From assembly GCF_001677435.1 (NCBI RefSeq), contig NZ_CP016268.1, positions 1,725,001 to 1,789,000 on the forward strand: a stretch of 64,000 bases of DNA. The letters run 5' to 3'. Below the pieces are notes generated by a model, which saw only the letters and a program-made list of their open reading frames with translations, did no database searches and was not told the origin of the DNA. The stretch comes from Woeseia oceani (lineage in GTDB: Bacteria; Pseudomonadota; Gammaproteobacteria; Steroidobacterales; Woeseiaceae). A program made the position numbers and the translations under genes. Shown here piece by piece: positions 50,646 through 59,686 of the stretch (within the stretch, counting starts at the first letter, position 1; the number at the start of each line of letters is the position of its first letter).

Positions 50646-52940
50646 ATGCGGAACATGCTGCGGATCTGCCTTCCGGCACTCGCGGGCGCCGCATCCCTGT
50701 CGTTGCTACCGCAGTTGCCGCCGACGGCCGGCGCGTGGGTCGCGGCCGCAATCGGCCTCGGCTTAACGACAACCCGCCGTACTCAGCCGCTGGCAGCGTG
50801 GCTGCTCGGTCTGCTGTTGATGTGGTCGGCGGCCAATCAGCAATTGGCCGATCAATTGCCCTCTGCTCAAGACGGTAACACGTTTAAGTTCATAGCAGAA
50901 GTAATTGAATTTCCTAGGGAAGAATGGCCGCAAGTCCGCCTCCTGGTAGCGCCGGTTGAGGCACCCGGTCTTCCCGAGCGGCTGCGGCTGACGTACTTCG
51001 AGCCGGACCGTGTCCCGCAGGTCGGTGAGTTATGGGCGCTCACTGCGCGCCTGCGCAGTCCGCGGGGAAATCGCAATCCCGGCGGATTCGACTACGCCGG
51101 CTGGTTGCACCGGCAGGGCGTTGGCGCGAGCGGCTATGTGCTCACAGCCGAGTTGCTGACCCTTGGCAGCCTGTCGTTTGTGCAACGGTTGCGCGCGCAT
51201 GCGGTGCAACGATTGAGTCGCTTGTTGCCGGAGGATGATGCGAGCGCCACGCTGTTGGCAATTAGCGTCGGTGCGCGTCACCAGGTGTCACGGGCAGCAT
51301 GGAACCGGTATGCCGCAACCGGTACCAGTCACTTGATGGCGATTTCCGGGCTGCACATTGGTCTCGCTGCCGCCGGCGCGGGCTTGTTGGCGTGGTTATC
51401 GATGGCGTTTTGTCAGCCGCGCGGCAACAGCCGGGATACCGCGACAGCGATTGCGTTGTTGGCGGCGGTCGTTTACGCGGCCATCTCGGGTTTCGCGGTA
51501 CCGGCGCAGCGTGCCTGCCTGATGCTGGGTTTGCTTGCGGCGGGTGTATTGCGGCGCCAGGTTCTGTCGCCACAGGAGGTGCTGGCAGCGGCGGCTCTGC
51601 TGCTGTTCATGGTTGAACCGCTGGTCATATTAAGCCCTGGCTACTGGCTGTCGTTCATGGCCGTTGCAGTACTCCTGTGGCTCGCTCGCGAGCGGCAAGC
51701 GGCTGTCGCGCCTGGCGCGTTCGCTCATGCCCGGCGCTGGTTGATGTCGCTGCTGCAGCTGCAAGCCATGTTGTTACTCGGCTTGTTTCCACTGACAACC
51801 TTGTTGTTCGAACGTCTGGCATGGCTCGCGCCTGCGGCAAACTTGCTGGTCCTGCCGGTCTTTTCCATTGTGACCGTGCCGCTGGCGTTGCTTGGTCTCT
51901 TGCTGGACGGACCGTTGGCCGTGGCAGGTGACCTCATGTTGCGGCTGGCTTATCACAGCCTGCAGCTCATCAATCACCTGCTGACCTGGCTGGCTGGTTG
52001 GCCTGGCGCTGGCTACCGCCTCGCGACTCCGACGGGCTTTGCCAGCATCATGTTGTGGTTGCCAATGTTGTGGGTCCTGTTGCCACGCGGAGCACCGGGA
52101 CGAGGTCTCGCCTGGGTCGCGCTGGTGTTCGTTGTGGTTTCCAGACCGCCGCCACCACCACCTGGTTGTTTCGATTTGTACACGCTGGACGTAGGCCAGG
52201 GGCTGGCCAATGTCGTACGCACGCCTACCCGGACGCTGTTGTTCGATACCGGCCCGGCCTTTCGCGGCGGGAGCAACAGTGCCGAACACGTGGTTCTGCC
52301 ATTTCTCCGCAGCCAGGGCATTCGGCAGCTGGACATGCTGGTTATCAGTCATGCCGATCAGGATCACGCCAGTGGTATGGCCAGTGTGCTTGCGGCATTG
52401 CCGGTGGCCACCAGCATGACCGGTGAACCACCAGGCGTAACAGCAAGTTCTGACCGGCAGTGCGCTGCCGGCCAGCACTGGCGATGGGACGGTATTGACT
52501 TCGCGATCCTGCACCCGGAGCGTGGTGGCGTCGGGACGGACGGCAACAACGCGTCTTGCGTGCTGCTGATCGCCGCGGGCAAGCACCGAGTGCTGCTGAC
52601 CGGTGATATAGAACGTCCGGTTGAAACCCGCCTGAGTTATGGCGGGCGGTTGCGCCCGGTCGCGGTGGCCCTGGTGCCGCATCACGGCAGTCGGACTTCG
52701 TCCAGTTCGAGTTTCGTCGCGGCCTTGCAGGCCGAGGTTGCTGTGGTCTCGGCGGGTTACAGGAATCGCTGGGGATTTCCAAAAGACGACGTCGTGACAC
52801 GTTGGCAACAAGCCGGCGCAAAGGTGCTGACCACTGCAGCATCTGGCGCGATTCAGCACCGCTTGTGCCGGGAGCAGGGACTCGTCCTTGAGTTGGAGTA
52901 CCGGAAAAGCGCCGCCCGCTACTGGCATGACCGCGGTTGA
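50646..52940 (+). CDS. comEC: ComEC/Rec2-family DNA internalisation protein
   Basis: ComEC forms the inner-membrane channel for single-stranded DNA during natural transformation. The 764 residues show an N-terminal DUF4131 region with membrane segments, the Competence domain (HLMAISGLHIGLAAAGAG near residue 230, then PAQRACLM), and a C-terminal metallo-beta-lactamase domain with SHADQDHASG near residues 566-576. It is full length, so natural competence is possible, though no other com gene is in view. Its stop lies about 80 bases before the ExbB-type start. Confidence 0.93.
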   Translation: MRNMLRICLPALAGAASLSLLPQLPPTAGAWVAAAIGLGLTTTRRTQPLAAWLLGLLLMWSAANQQLADQLPSAQDGNTFKFIAEVIEFPREEWPQVRLLVAPVEAPGLPERLRLTYFEPDRVPQVGELWALTARLRSPRGNRNPGGFDYAGWLHRQGVGASGYVLTAELLTLGSLSFVQRLRAHAVQRLSRLLPEDDASATLLAISVGARHQVSRAAWNRYAATGTSHLMAISGLHIGLAAAGAGLLAWLSMAFCQPRGNSRDTATAIALLAAVVYAAISGFAVPAQRACLMLGLLAAGVLRRQVLSPQEVLAAAALLLFMVEPLVILSPGYWLSFMAVAVLLWLARERQAAVAPGAFAHARRWLMSLLQLQAMLLLGLFPLTTLLFERLAWLAPAANLLVLPVFSIVTVPLALLGLLLDGPLAVAGDLMLRLAYHSLQLINHLLTWLAGWPGAGYRLATPTGFASIMLWLPMLWVLLPRGAPGRGLAWVALVFVVVSRPPPPPPGCFDLYTLDVGQGLANVVRTPTRTLLFDTGPAFRGGSNSAEHVVLPFLRSQGIRQLDMLVISHADQDHASGMASVLAALPVATSMTGEPPGVTASSDRQCAAGQHWRWDGIDFAILHPERGGVGTDGNNASCVLLIAAGKHRVLLTGDIERPVETRLSYGGRLRPVAVALVPHHGSRTSSSSSFVAALQAEVAVVSAGYRNRWGFPKDDVVTRWQQAGAKVLTTAASGAIQHRLCREQGLVLELEYRKSAARYWHDRG

Positions 52941-53020
52941 TGAGGTTCGTGGACGTTGCGCGGGAATTTTCGGGCCGGTCCCTGTATATTTCGACTTTTC
53001 CGCACACCTTGATTCTCTAT

Positions 53021-53656
53021 ATGGTTGAAATCGTTAAAGCTGGCGGCTGGTTAATGGCGCCGATCATCCTCTGCGCCATTATTGCCATGGGCATTATGCT
53101 GGAGCGTTTCTGGACGCTGCAGCAAAAGCGCGTATTGCCCGATGACCTGACCAGCAAAGTCTGGAACTGGGTCAAAGAGAATTCGCTGGATCATCGGCAG
53201 ATTCAATCCCTGCACCAGGGTTCGCCGCTGGGCCAGATTCTTGCGGCGGGTCTGATCAATCGTGATCGCGAAAGGGTGATCATGAAAGACAGCATCGAGG
53301 ACACCGGCCGGCATGTCGTGCACGAACTCGAGCGCTACCTCGATACGCTGGGTACGGTTGCCGCCATATCACCGTTGCTGGGGTTGCTCGGTACCGTCAT
53401 CGGCATGGTCAAAGTATTCACGGCGATTACTACTCACGGTGTCGGTAACCCTACTGTGCTGGCTGGCGGTATTGCTGAAGCGCTGATTACCACAGCCGCA
53501 GGCCTTACAGTGGCGATCCCGGCGCTGATTGGTTACCGCTACTACCGCAATCGTGTCGATACCCTGGTGGTCGATATGGAAAAAGAGGCGATCAAACTGG
53601 TCGAAGCACTGCATCGTCGGCAGTCTTACAACAAGCAATCCCAGAAGGACTCATGA
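53021..53656 (+). CDS. MotA/TolQ/ExbB proton-channel family protein
   Basis: A 211-residue inner-membrane proton-channel subunit. It has an N-terminal membrane helix (about residues 8-28), a cytoplasmic loop, and two C-terminal helices in LGTVAAISPLLGLLGTVIGMVKVF and GIAEALITTAAGLTVAIPALIGY, the ExbB signature. The start at 53021 (MVEIVKAGG) fits the family; the frame is open to 52937. It overlaps the ExbD-type gene by ATGA. No TonB gene is nearby, and as in Pseudomonas the pair precedes lipid A genes, so its client is unclear. Confidence 0.9.
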   Translation: MVEIVKAGGWLMAPIILCAIIAMGIMLERFWTLQQKRVLPDDLTSKVWNWVKENSLDHRQIQSLHQGSPLGQILAAGLINRDRERVIMKDSIEDTGRHVVHELERYLDTLGTVAAISPLLGLLGTVIGMVKVFTAITTHGVGNPTVLAGGIAEALITTAAGLTVAIPALIGYRYYRNRVDTLVVDMEKEAIKLVEALHRRQSYNKQSQKDS

Positions 53657-54084
53657 ATCTCAGGATTCGTCCACGCGCCGAGCCCGAGGTCAACCTGACC
53701 TCGTTGATCGATGTCGTGCTGCTGTTGTTGATCTTCTTCATGGTTTCGACAAGTTTCGTCAAGCAGTCACAAATTTCCATTCGCTTGCCACAGGCGGAAA
53801 CGTCGGCTGTCGTCGAGGAAAAACCGCAGCAACTGGAAATCATGATAACGGAGCAGGGGACTTACCTGATCAACGGGCGGGAGCTGGTTAACAACCGGCC
53901 GGAAACAATTCGCAACGCCTTGGAAAAGTTGTCTGACGGTAATACCTCGTTGCCGTTGACGATCAGTGCTGATGCAAGTGCTAAACATCAGCACGTGGTC
54001 ACCGCCATGGACGTTGCGGGTCGCCTCGGTTTCTCACAAATCAGCATTGCCACACTGAATGACCCGACTGACGAGCCGCAGTGA
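53653..54084 (+). CDS. ExbD/TolR family protein
   Basis: The 143-residue partner of the ExbB-type protein, with a short cytoplasmic N-terminus (NLRIRPRAEPEVNLTSLIDVV), one membrane segment with the conserved proton-carrying aspartate (Asp23), and a periplasmic domain. It starts within the previous stop (ATGA) and ends in a GTGA overlap with msbA, so exbB-exbD-msbA are translationally linked. Confidence 0.92.
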   Translation: MNLRIRPRAEPEVNLTSLIDVVLLLLIFFMVSTSFVKQSQISIRLPQAETSAVVEEKPQQLEIMITEQGTYLINGRELVNNRPETIRNALEKLSDGNTSLPLTISADASAKHQHVVTAMDVAGRLGFSQISIATLNDPTDEPQ

Positions 54085-55844
54085 GTAATTATTTCGATCC
54101 ACGCATAACGACGGTCTACAAACGTCTTTGGCGTTACGTACTGCCGCATCGCGGGATTGGAATAGTTGCATTGATCGCAATGGCTGCGACCGCTGTCATT
54201 GAAATGACAATGGTTGCACTGATCGAGCCGTTGATGGACGAAGCGCTGGTCGCGAAAAACCTTGAAACAGCGCGTTGGCTGCCAATTGCATTTGTCTTTG
54301 TCTTCATACTGCGCGGCGCTGCCGGATTTGCCACCGAGTCTTCGTTGGGCTGGATTGGTCGTAGCGTGATCAGCTCGCTGCGGCGTGACCTTTTCCAGAA
54401 ATACCTGACGCTGCCATCGCGGTTTTTCGAGACCCAGTCAACCGGACCGCTGTTGTCGCGCATGACTTACAACGTTGAGATGGTCGCAGAGTCGGTGACC
54501 AACGTTGTGACCATACTCGTTCGGGACCTGTTGACCGTCATGGCAGCAATAGGCCTGATGGTCTATCAGAGTACCCGTTTGTTCATCACTGTTGCGGTTG
54601 TCTTGCCGATAATCGCGTTCATCATTCGTGCGCTCGGCACCGCGTTTCGGCGCTACAGTGGCCGTATCCAGGACTCGGTCGGTGAAGTGACGCAGGTAAC
54701 CGAAGAGGTGCTGACCGGCCATCGCGTCGTGAAAATTTTCGGTGGCCGCGAGTACGAGATGGGCCGCATGGTGGATGTTGATGAAAGCAATCGCCGCCAG
54801 CACATGAAACTTATTCGCACGCGCTCGCTGGGGGTTGCGATCACCCAGGTTGTATTTGGCTTCGGTATAGCCGGGGTTGTTTACCTGGCCGGTATAGAGT
54901 CTGTGAACAACAACCTGAGCCCCGGCAGTTTTATGGCTTTCTTTGGTGCGATGATGTTGATGATGCAGCCGCTGCGGCGCATTACCAACGTGAATGCCAC
55001 GCTGCAACGCGGTATCGCGGCCGGCGACAGCCTCTTTGAAGTTATCGACGAAAACGATGAAGCGGATTCCGGCAGTTTTGCTGACGGTCGGGTGAAAGGC
55101 ACTGTCGAGTTTCGCAACGTCAGCTTTTCTTATGGCAATGACAACGCGACGATCATTGACGATCTGTCGGTGAAAGTAGAGGCGGGCAAGACCCTCGCGA
55201 TAGTCGGTCATTCGGGTAGCGGCAAATCGACGCTTGTTTCATTGTTGCCGCGTTTCTACGATGTAGTAGCGGGTGAGATATTGCTGGATGAGCGCCCGAT
55301 CAAGGAATACACGCTGACACATCTGCGGAACAACGTCAGCCTCGTCAGTCAGGACGTGGTGCTGTTCAATGACACCATCGCCAACAACCTGGCGTATGGC
55401 CAGCTCAGGCAATGCTCTCGTGAGCAAATACTGGAAGCGGCCGAGGCCGCGCACGTACTCGAGTTCGCGAGTGAAATGCCGCAAGGTCTGGACACTATGG
55501 TGGGCGATCGCGGTGTGCTGTTGTCCGGCGGGCAGCGGCAACGTATTGCGATTGGCCGTGCCTTGCTCAAAGATGCGCCGGTCCTGATTCTGGATGAGGC
55601 GACATCATCGCTGGACACGAAGTCGGAACGACGCATCCAGGATGCGTTGAATTTGCTGATGAAAAACCGGACAACATTGGTGATAGCGCACCGGCTTTCC
55701 ACGGTTGAAAGTGCCGACAGGATTATCGTGCTCGATAAAGGCAAGATCGTTGAATCCGGGACGCACACCGAATTGCTGGCGGCGGAAGGGCACTATGCGG
55801 CTCTCTACCGCATGCAATTTTCTGATGATTCCGGTAGCTCCTGA
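54081..55844 (+). CDS. msbA: lipid A export ATP-binding/permease protein MsbA
   Basis: MsbA flips lipid A-core across the inner membrane. The 587 residues contain six membrane segments in the N-terminal ABC transporter type I domain and a C-terminal ATPase with Walker A GHSGSGKST near residue 375, signature LSGGQRQRIAIGRAL and Walker B VLILDEATSSLD. The start is a GTG at 54081. The following genes lpxK and kdsB also serve lipid A-Kdo synthesis, which supports MsbA over other half-transporters. Confidence 0.94.
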   Translation: MSNYFDPRITTVYKRLWRYVLPHRGIGIVALIAMAATAVIEMTMVALIEPLMDEALVAKNLETARWLPIAFVFVFILRGAAGFATESSLGWIGRSVISSLRRDLFQKYLTLPSRFFETQSTGPLLSRMTYNVEMVAESVTNVVTILVRDLLTVMAAIGLMVYQSTRLFITVAVVLPIIAFIIRALGTAFRRYSGRIQDSVGEVTQVTEEVLTGHRVVKIFGGREYEMGRMVDVDESNRRQHMKLIRTRSLGVAITQVVFGFGIAGVVYLAGIESVNNNLSPGSFMAFFGAMMLMMQPLRRITNVNATLQRGIAAGDSLFEVIDENDEADSGSFADGRVKGTVEFRNVSFSYGNDNATIIDDLSVKVEAGKTLAIVGHSGSGKSTLVSLLPRFYDVVAGEILLDERPIKEYTLTHLRNNVSLVSQDVVLFNDTIANNLAYGQLRQCSREQILEAAEAAHVLEFASEMPQGLDTMVGDRGVLLSGGQRQRIAIGRALLKDAPVLILDEATSSLDTKSERRIQDALNLLMKNRTTLVIAHRLSTVESADRIIVLDKGKIVESGTHTELLAAEGHYAALYRMQFSDDSGSS

Positions 55845-55861
55845 GCGGGAAAAGTAACGAC

Positions 55862-56902
55862 ATGTCACGCCAGTATGACAGTCGCATGCAGCGCCTCTGG
55901 TATGCCGATGGCTATTACCACTGGCTGCTGGCGCCGTTCAGTGCTTTGTTTTTCGTGCTTAGCGCGTTGCGTCGTGCGCTGTACCGAATTGGCGTTCTGC
56001 GTTCCAGCCGGGTGGCCGTACCCGTAATTGTGGTTGGGAATATATCCGTCGGCGGAACCGGCAAGACTCCGGTCACTATCTGGCTCGCCAAGCAATTGCG
56101 TAGCCGCGGTTTGTCGCCGGGGATTGCAAGTCGCGGCTATGGAGGCGTAATCGGTGATACGCCAGCGCAGGTCAATGCGAACAGCGACGCGGAGATTGTC
56201 GGTGATGAGCCGTTGCTTATCGCGCGCCGCGCCGGGTGTCCGGTTGTTGTACACCCGAACCGGGCCGCGGCCGCGCGTGAACTGATTGCCATGGGCGTCG
56301 ATATCGTGATTTGCGATGACGGTTTGCAGCACTACAAGCTGCAACGTGATTTCGAGATTGCGGTGCTGGGCGGCGCTCGCGGCCTCGGCAACGGCTGGGT
56401 GCTGCCGGCGGGCCCGTTGCGGGAAACAGGTTCGCGACTTTTTTCAGTGGACAGAGTGCTGGTGCACCTTGCGCAGCGCAGTTCGGCGCCGCCGGCGACC
56501 GTTTCCCTGCCGATTGGCAAAACCAACGGATTCCATCTCGTTGGTCATGAGTTGCTCAGTGTTGACGGGCAGGAAACGCGCACGTTCGAGCAGTTTGCCG
56601 GAAAGACCGTGCACGCGGTTGCAGCAATCGGCAATCCGGAGCGGTTTTTTCAGAGCCTCGAGCGACGTGGCATGAATGTTGTGCGGCATCCGTTCCCGGA
56701 TCACGCACAGTTCACTAGCATGGAACTCACGTTTGACGATGACCTTGATATCGTGATGACGGAAAAGGATGCTGTTAAATGCGGGCAGTTTGCGACCACG
56801 CGATTCTGGTACGTACCTGTCGACGTTGATATGCACGATGATGAATGGGTGGACGCGATGGTTGAAAAGCTGCTGCCCCATGCTAAACAGGAACAGCAAT
56901 GA
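55862..56902 (+). CDS. lpxK: tetraacyldisaccharide 4'-kinase
   Basis: LpxK phosphorylates the 4' position of the lipid A precursor. The 346 residues include a membrane-associated N-terminal helix (HWLLAPFSALFFVLSALR), Walker A in VGNISVGGTGKTP near residues 58-70, and CDDGLQHYKLQRD with the catalytic aspartate pair. It lies 17 bases after msbA and overlaps kdsB by ATGA. The small Trm112-type gene that stands between lpxK and kdsB in Pseudomonas is absent. Confidence 0.96.
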   Translation: MSRQYDSRMQRLWYADGYYHWLLAPFSALFFVLSALRRALYRIGVLRSSRVAVPVIVVGNISVGGTGKTPVTIWLAKQLRSRGLSPGIASRGYGGVIGDTPAQVNANSDAEIVGDEPLLIARRAGCPVVVHPNRAAAARELIAMGVDIVICDDGLQHYKLQRDFEIAVLGGARGLGNGWVLPAGPLRETGSRLFSVDRVLVHLAQRSSAPPATVSLPIGKTNGFHLVGHELLSVDGQETRTFEQFAGKTVHAVAAIGNPERFFQSLERRGMNVVRHPFPDHAQFTSMELTFDDDLDIVMTEKDAVKCGQFATTRFWYVPVDVDMHDDEWVDAMVEKLLPHAKQEQQ

Positions 56903-57651
56903 ACGATTTTGTGGTGGTCATCCCTGCGCGCTACGCTTCTGAACGATTGCCCGGAAAGCCATTACGGCTCATCGCAGGCAAGCCGATGATCGAGCACGTG
57001 TATGCGCGGGCCACGGAGAGCTCTGCCCGTGAGGTATTTGTCGCAACTGATGATGAGCGCATTGCGGATGCCGTTGCAAAGTTTGGTGGCAATGTGTGCA
57101 TGACCGGCGCCGGGCATACGTCGGGCACGGAACGTCTCGCGGAAGTGTGCGCGCTTGAAGGCTGGGACGATGACGCTTGCGTGGTGAACCTGCAGGGGGA
57201 CGAGCCATTGATGCCGGCCGCGTTGATTGACCAATGCGCCGCGCTGCTGTCGGACTTCTCGGTACAACTCTCAACACTGGCATCGCCACTGCAGTCGGCG
57301 GAAGACTTCGCCAACCCGAACATCGTGAAAGTCGTCTGTACTGACAATGGCAACGCGTTGTACTTCAGTCGCGCAGCGATACCGCATGCGCGCAATGCAA
57401 CTGATGCGCCGTTGGCCATGGCCTCGGCGCTTCATCATCATGGGATCTATGGCTATCGGGTCTCGGTCCTGCGACAGCTGGTTGCAGCCAAGCCTTCGTC
57501 GCTGGAAATGGCTGAACGGCTGGAACAACTACGTGCGCTAAGTCTCGGAATGACCATTCGGGTTGGTATTCCCCGTACCCGGCCAGGGATTGGTGTGGAT
57601 ACCGAAGACGATCTGCATGCGGTGGAGAGAGTCATCAGCGAACGTGCCTGA
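56899..57651 (+). CDS. kdsB: 3-deoxy-manno-octulosonate cytidylyltransferase
   Basis: KdsB makes CMP-Kdo, using CTP (from PyrG, also in this window) and Kdo derived from the KdsA product. The 250 residues start with VVIPARYASERLPGKPL and contain NLQGDEPLMP and the HHGIYGYRVSVLRQ segment. It ends the exbB-exbD-msbA-lpxK-kdsB operon; a hairpin follows 12 bases after the stop. Confidence 0.97.
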   Translation: MNDFVVVIPARYASERLPGKPLRLIAGKPMIEHVYARATESSAREVFVATDDERIADAVAKFGGNVCMTGAGHTSGTERLAEVCALEGWDDDACVVNLQGDEPLMPAALIDQCAALLSDFSVQLSTLASPLQSAEDFANPNIVKVVCTDNGNALYFSRAAIPHARNATDAPLAMASALHHHGIYGYRVSVLRQLVAAKPSSLEMAERLEQLRALSLGMTIRVGIPRTRPGIGVDTEDDLHAVERVISERA

Positions 57652-57662
57652 GGCACGATTGG

Positions 57663-57693
57663 GCCGCAAACCCCTGTTGGCAGGGTTTGCGGC
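57663..57693. terminator. bidirectional hairpin between kdsB and the secreted-protein gene
   Basis: GCCGCAAACCC (57663-57673) and GGGTTTGCGGC (57683-57693) are perfect 11-base arms with a nine-base loop, located between the convergent stops at 57651 and 57711. There is no long T-tract on either side, so termination may be imperfect. Confidence 0.65.
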
Positions 57694-57710
57694 AGCTCGA
57701 TCGTGTGCGG

Positions 57711-58679
57711 CTAGGGCGTTTCGATTGAGATGAGCTCCAGTACAACGTCGCCGTCCGGCAATTGTTCTGCGACGAGTCCGACGCCTTCAATGAAGTATTT
57801 GAATTCCGTCGCGTCCGGCTCGGTCGGGATGAAGTCTTCGGTCACGAGGCAGGCGTTGTTGCAGTCAAAGTGGTCGCCGGACAGGTCGCCATCCAATGCC
57901 AGCACTTCGGCTGCATCCTCGGCGTCGCCGAGTGCGAATTCCTGGCGGTACACGTCGCCAACCATGGGGTTGGCGAGCATGACGATGCCGGCCTGTGCGC
58001 CATCTTCGCCGGCGATGAACGAACCCTCCAGATCTGTCAGAAAGCCGTCTTCGAAGTTCTTTGCGATCTCGCCAAAGTACCAGACATTGCCGTCACGATC
58101 TTCGGCGAAGTAGTCGTCCGTATCTTCGATAAGCTCACCGTCGACGCTGACCACATCGCGTACCACTATGGTGGTCACGCCCTCGATGACCCGGGTCCTG
58201 TCGGTGACGGTGACAACTATGTCCTCATTGTCTTCTTCGTTTCGGTAGGTGCTGACCGTGCCGATGACCAATGGAAAGAAGCGGTTTCCGGCAAACTGGG
58301 TTTCCTCCGGTGTCTTGAAGTTCGCCGGGTCAATTTCGGTAATGTACGGGCCTGCATCAGGCAGTCTTGCGCACAGGTCGTTGCGGCCGGCTGTTTGCAC
58401 GCGGCATTCAGCACGCGCATCCCGATAGTCCGTGCGTGCCTCGCGTTTGCAGTCGCGGACGTTGTCCGTATTCAGGCAGTTCGCAAAGGCAGTGTTGAAG
58501 TCGTCAACAATGTCCGCGAAGCAGGCTGCTTTCATCGCATCTGTGGTTCGGTAGCAAAGTCCGGCTTTGTCGTCCTGGTGCCGGTTGCCGGCCCGGGCAT
58601 CACTCGGCGCCAGAGCGGCTGCCAGAGCCATGATGAGCAGGAGTGTGAATGAATTATGGCGGATCAGTGTGTGTGTCAT
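57711..58679 (-). CDS. secreted cysteine-rich acidic protein, function unknown
   Basis: A 322-residue exported protein I cannot assign. From the ATG at 58679 (ribosome binding site GGAGAC) there is a signal peptide with cleavage near ARA-GN at residue 30. Residues 40-105 form a cysteine-rich helical-looking region with six cysteines (42, 53, 68, 77, 92, 103). Residues 128-320 look like a beta-rich domain with VVRDVVSVDGELIEDTDDYF and EDRDGNVWYFGE, a motif I have seen in uncharacterised secreted proteins, and a cysteine pair at 273 and 277. The mature chain is very acidic and may bind calcium. It converges on kdsB and has no obvious partner. Confidence 0.8.
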   Translation of the reverse strand: MTHTLIRHNSFTLLLIMALAAALAPSDARAGNRHQDDKAGLCYRTTDAMKAACFADIVDDFNTAFANCLNTDNVRDCKREARTDYRDARAECRVQTAGRNDLCARLPDAGPYITEIDPANFKTPEETQFAGNRFFPLVIGTVSTYRNEEDNEDIVVTVTDRTRVIEGVTTIVVRDVVSVDGELIEDTDDYFAEDRDGNVWYFGEIAKNFEDGFLTDLEGSFIAGEDGAQAGIVMLANPMVGDVYRQEFALGDAEDAAEVLALDGDLSGDHFDCNNACLVTEDFIPTEPDATEFKYFIEGVGLVAEQLPDGDVVLELISIETP

Positions 58680-59084
58680 GTGCTTGTCTCCGTTGCCGTG
58701 CATTGGAGCTGTCTGGAAGCAGGAAATGCCTCAGGTGCACGTTGTTAGACGGCGGAGAGGCCCGAACTGGTCGGTCGGGTTGCGCGGCTGTTACCCGTTC
58801 GCGGCTTTCCCGTTTCTGGCACGGCAACAGAACTGACATCATTCGCTATTAGTTGGTGTGTAATCCAGGAACAGGAACATGAGTGGGTTTTCAGCGCAGG
58901 GAAACTGAACATGAATTGTTGGCCGTGGCGCGGCGACAGTGCGTACCGATCCTTCGGTACTGACCGGGCTGCTCAGTATCTGCGTTTGGTTGCACAGGCG
59001 GCGAAGGCGGGTGGTGATCGTCCCGCATCAATGTGCCAGCTCTGGCGGGAAGCTCGTGTTGCGTTGATGTACGGATGAGCGGCG
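58680..59084. other. 405-base geneless stretch
   Basis: No frame here has family resemblance or a convincing start. It must contain the promoter of the minus-strand secreted-protein gene and the 3' region of the Lrp/AsnC gene. The only structure seen is GTACCGA (58943-58949) with TCGGTAC (58954-58960), a seven-base stem with a four-base loop and no T-tract. Confidence 0.5.
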
Positions 59085-59549
59085 CTAGCCGGGCAGCGGC
59101 AATACTGTCGAATACTTCACGCGCCGCAGCGCGAAAGTCGAACTCGCTGAGCGTACGGCAGGGTGTTTGAGAATCTTGGAATTCAGGAACTCGTTGTAAG
59201 ATTCCATGTCCTTGACGAGCACGTGCAGTACGTAGTCGCGTTCGCCCGAGACGGAAAAGCACTCGGTAACCTCGGGCAGCAAAGAGACGTGCCGTTCGAA
59301 GCGTTGCCGGTTGTCGTCGGTGTGTTCCGTCATTGCGACCATCAACAAGACCTGGATATTGAGTCCGGCCAGCTTCGGGTTGAGCAGGGCGACCCGACGT
59401 TCGATCAGTCCGGCGCGTTCGAAATCGCGAATTCGTCGCCAACAGGAGGTACGCGACATACCAACGAGCTCCGCCAGTTCGTTCTGATTTCGGGTGGCGT
59501 CGCGTTGCAGCTCGTTTAACAGCAGGCGATCGGTCTTGGAGAGTTTCAA
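59085..59549 (-). CDS. Lrp/AsnC family transcriptional regulator (HpdA-like by context)
   Basis: A 154-residue Lrp/AsnC regulator with an N-terminal helix-turn-helix (KTDRLLLNELQRDATRNQ, NELAELVGMSRTSCWRRI) and a C-terminal RAM/AsnC ligand domain with VTECFSVSGERDYVLHVLV. No ATG fits; a TTG at 59549 gives the common KLSKTDR start, and another TTG at 59597 would add 16 residues. It is divergent from hppD. In Pseudomonas putida an AsnC-type protein (HpdA) controls hpd, so this is the probable local regulator of tyrosine breakdown, responding to tyrosine or a keto acid. Confidence 0.88.
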   Translation of the reverse strand: MKLSKTDRLLLNELQRDATRNQNELAELVGMSRTSCWRRIRDFERAGLIERRVALLNPKLAGLNIQVLLMVAMTEHTDDNRQRFERHVSLLPEVTECFSVSGERDYVLHVLVKDMESYNEFLNSKILKHPAVRSASSTFALRRVKYSTVLPLPG

Positions 59550-59686
59550 GTGTTCATTCCATTTGAAATTCGGCAAAATATAGAACAGTTGTTTCAAAAA
59601 AGATACGAAATCAGCAAATAAAGGGCTATTTGTCTCCGAATTCCGCGCATACTACGGAAAACAACTGCACCTAGGAGGGCGCCGCA
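59550..59686. promoter_or_regulatory. divergent regulatory region between the Lrp/AsnC gene and hppD
   Basis: This AT-rich spacer has two inverted repeats: CAAATA (59615-59620) with TATTTG (59627-59632), and TTCCG (59641-59645) with CGGAA (59655-59659). Both have sizes plausible for Lrp-type operators. The hppD ribosome binding site AGGAGGG lies at 59673-59679, seven bases before the ATG, and is the strongest in the neighbourhood. Confidence 0.4.
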
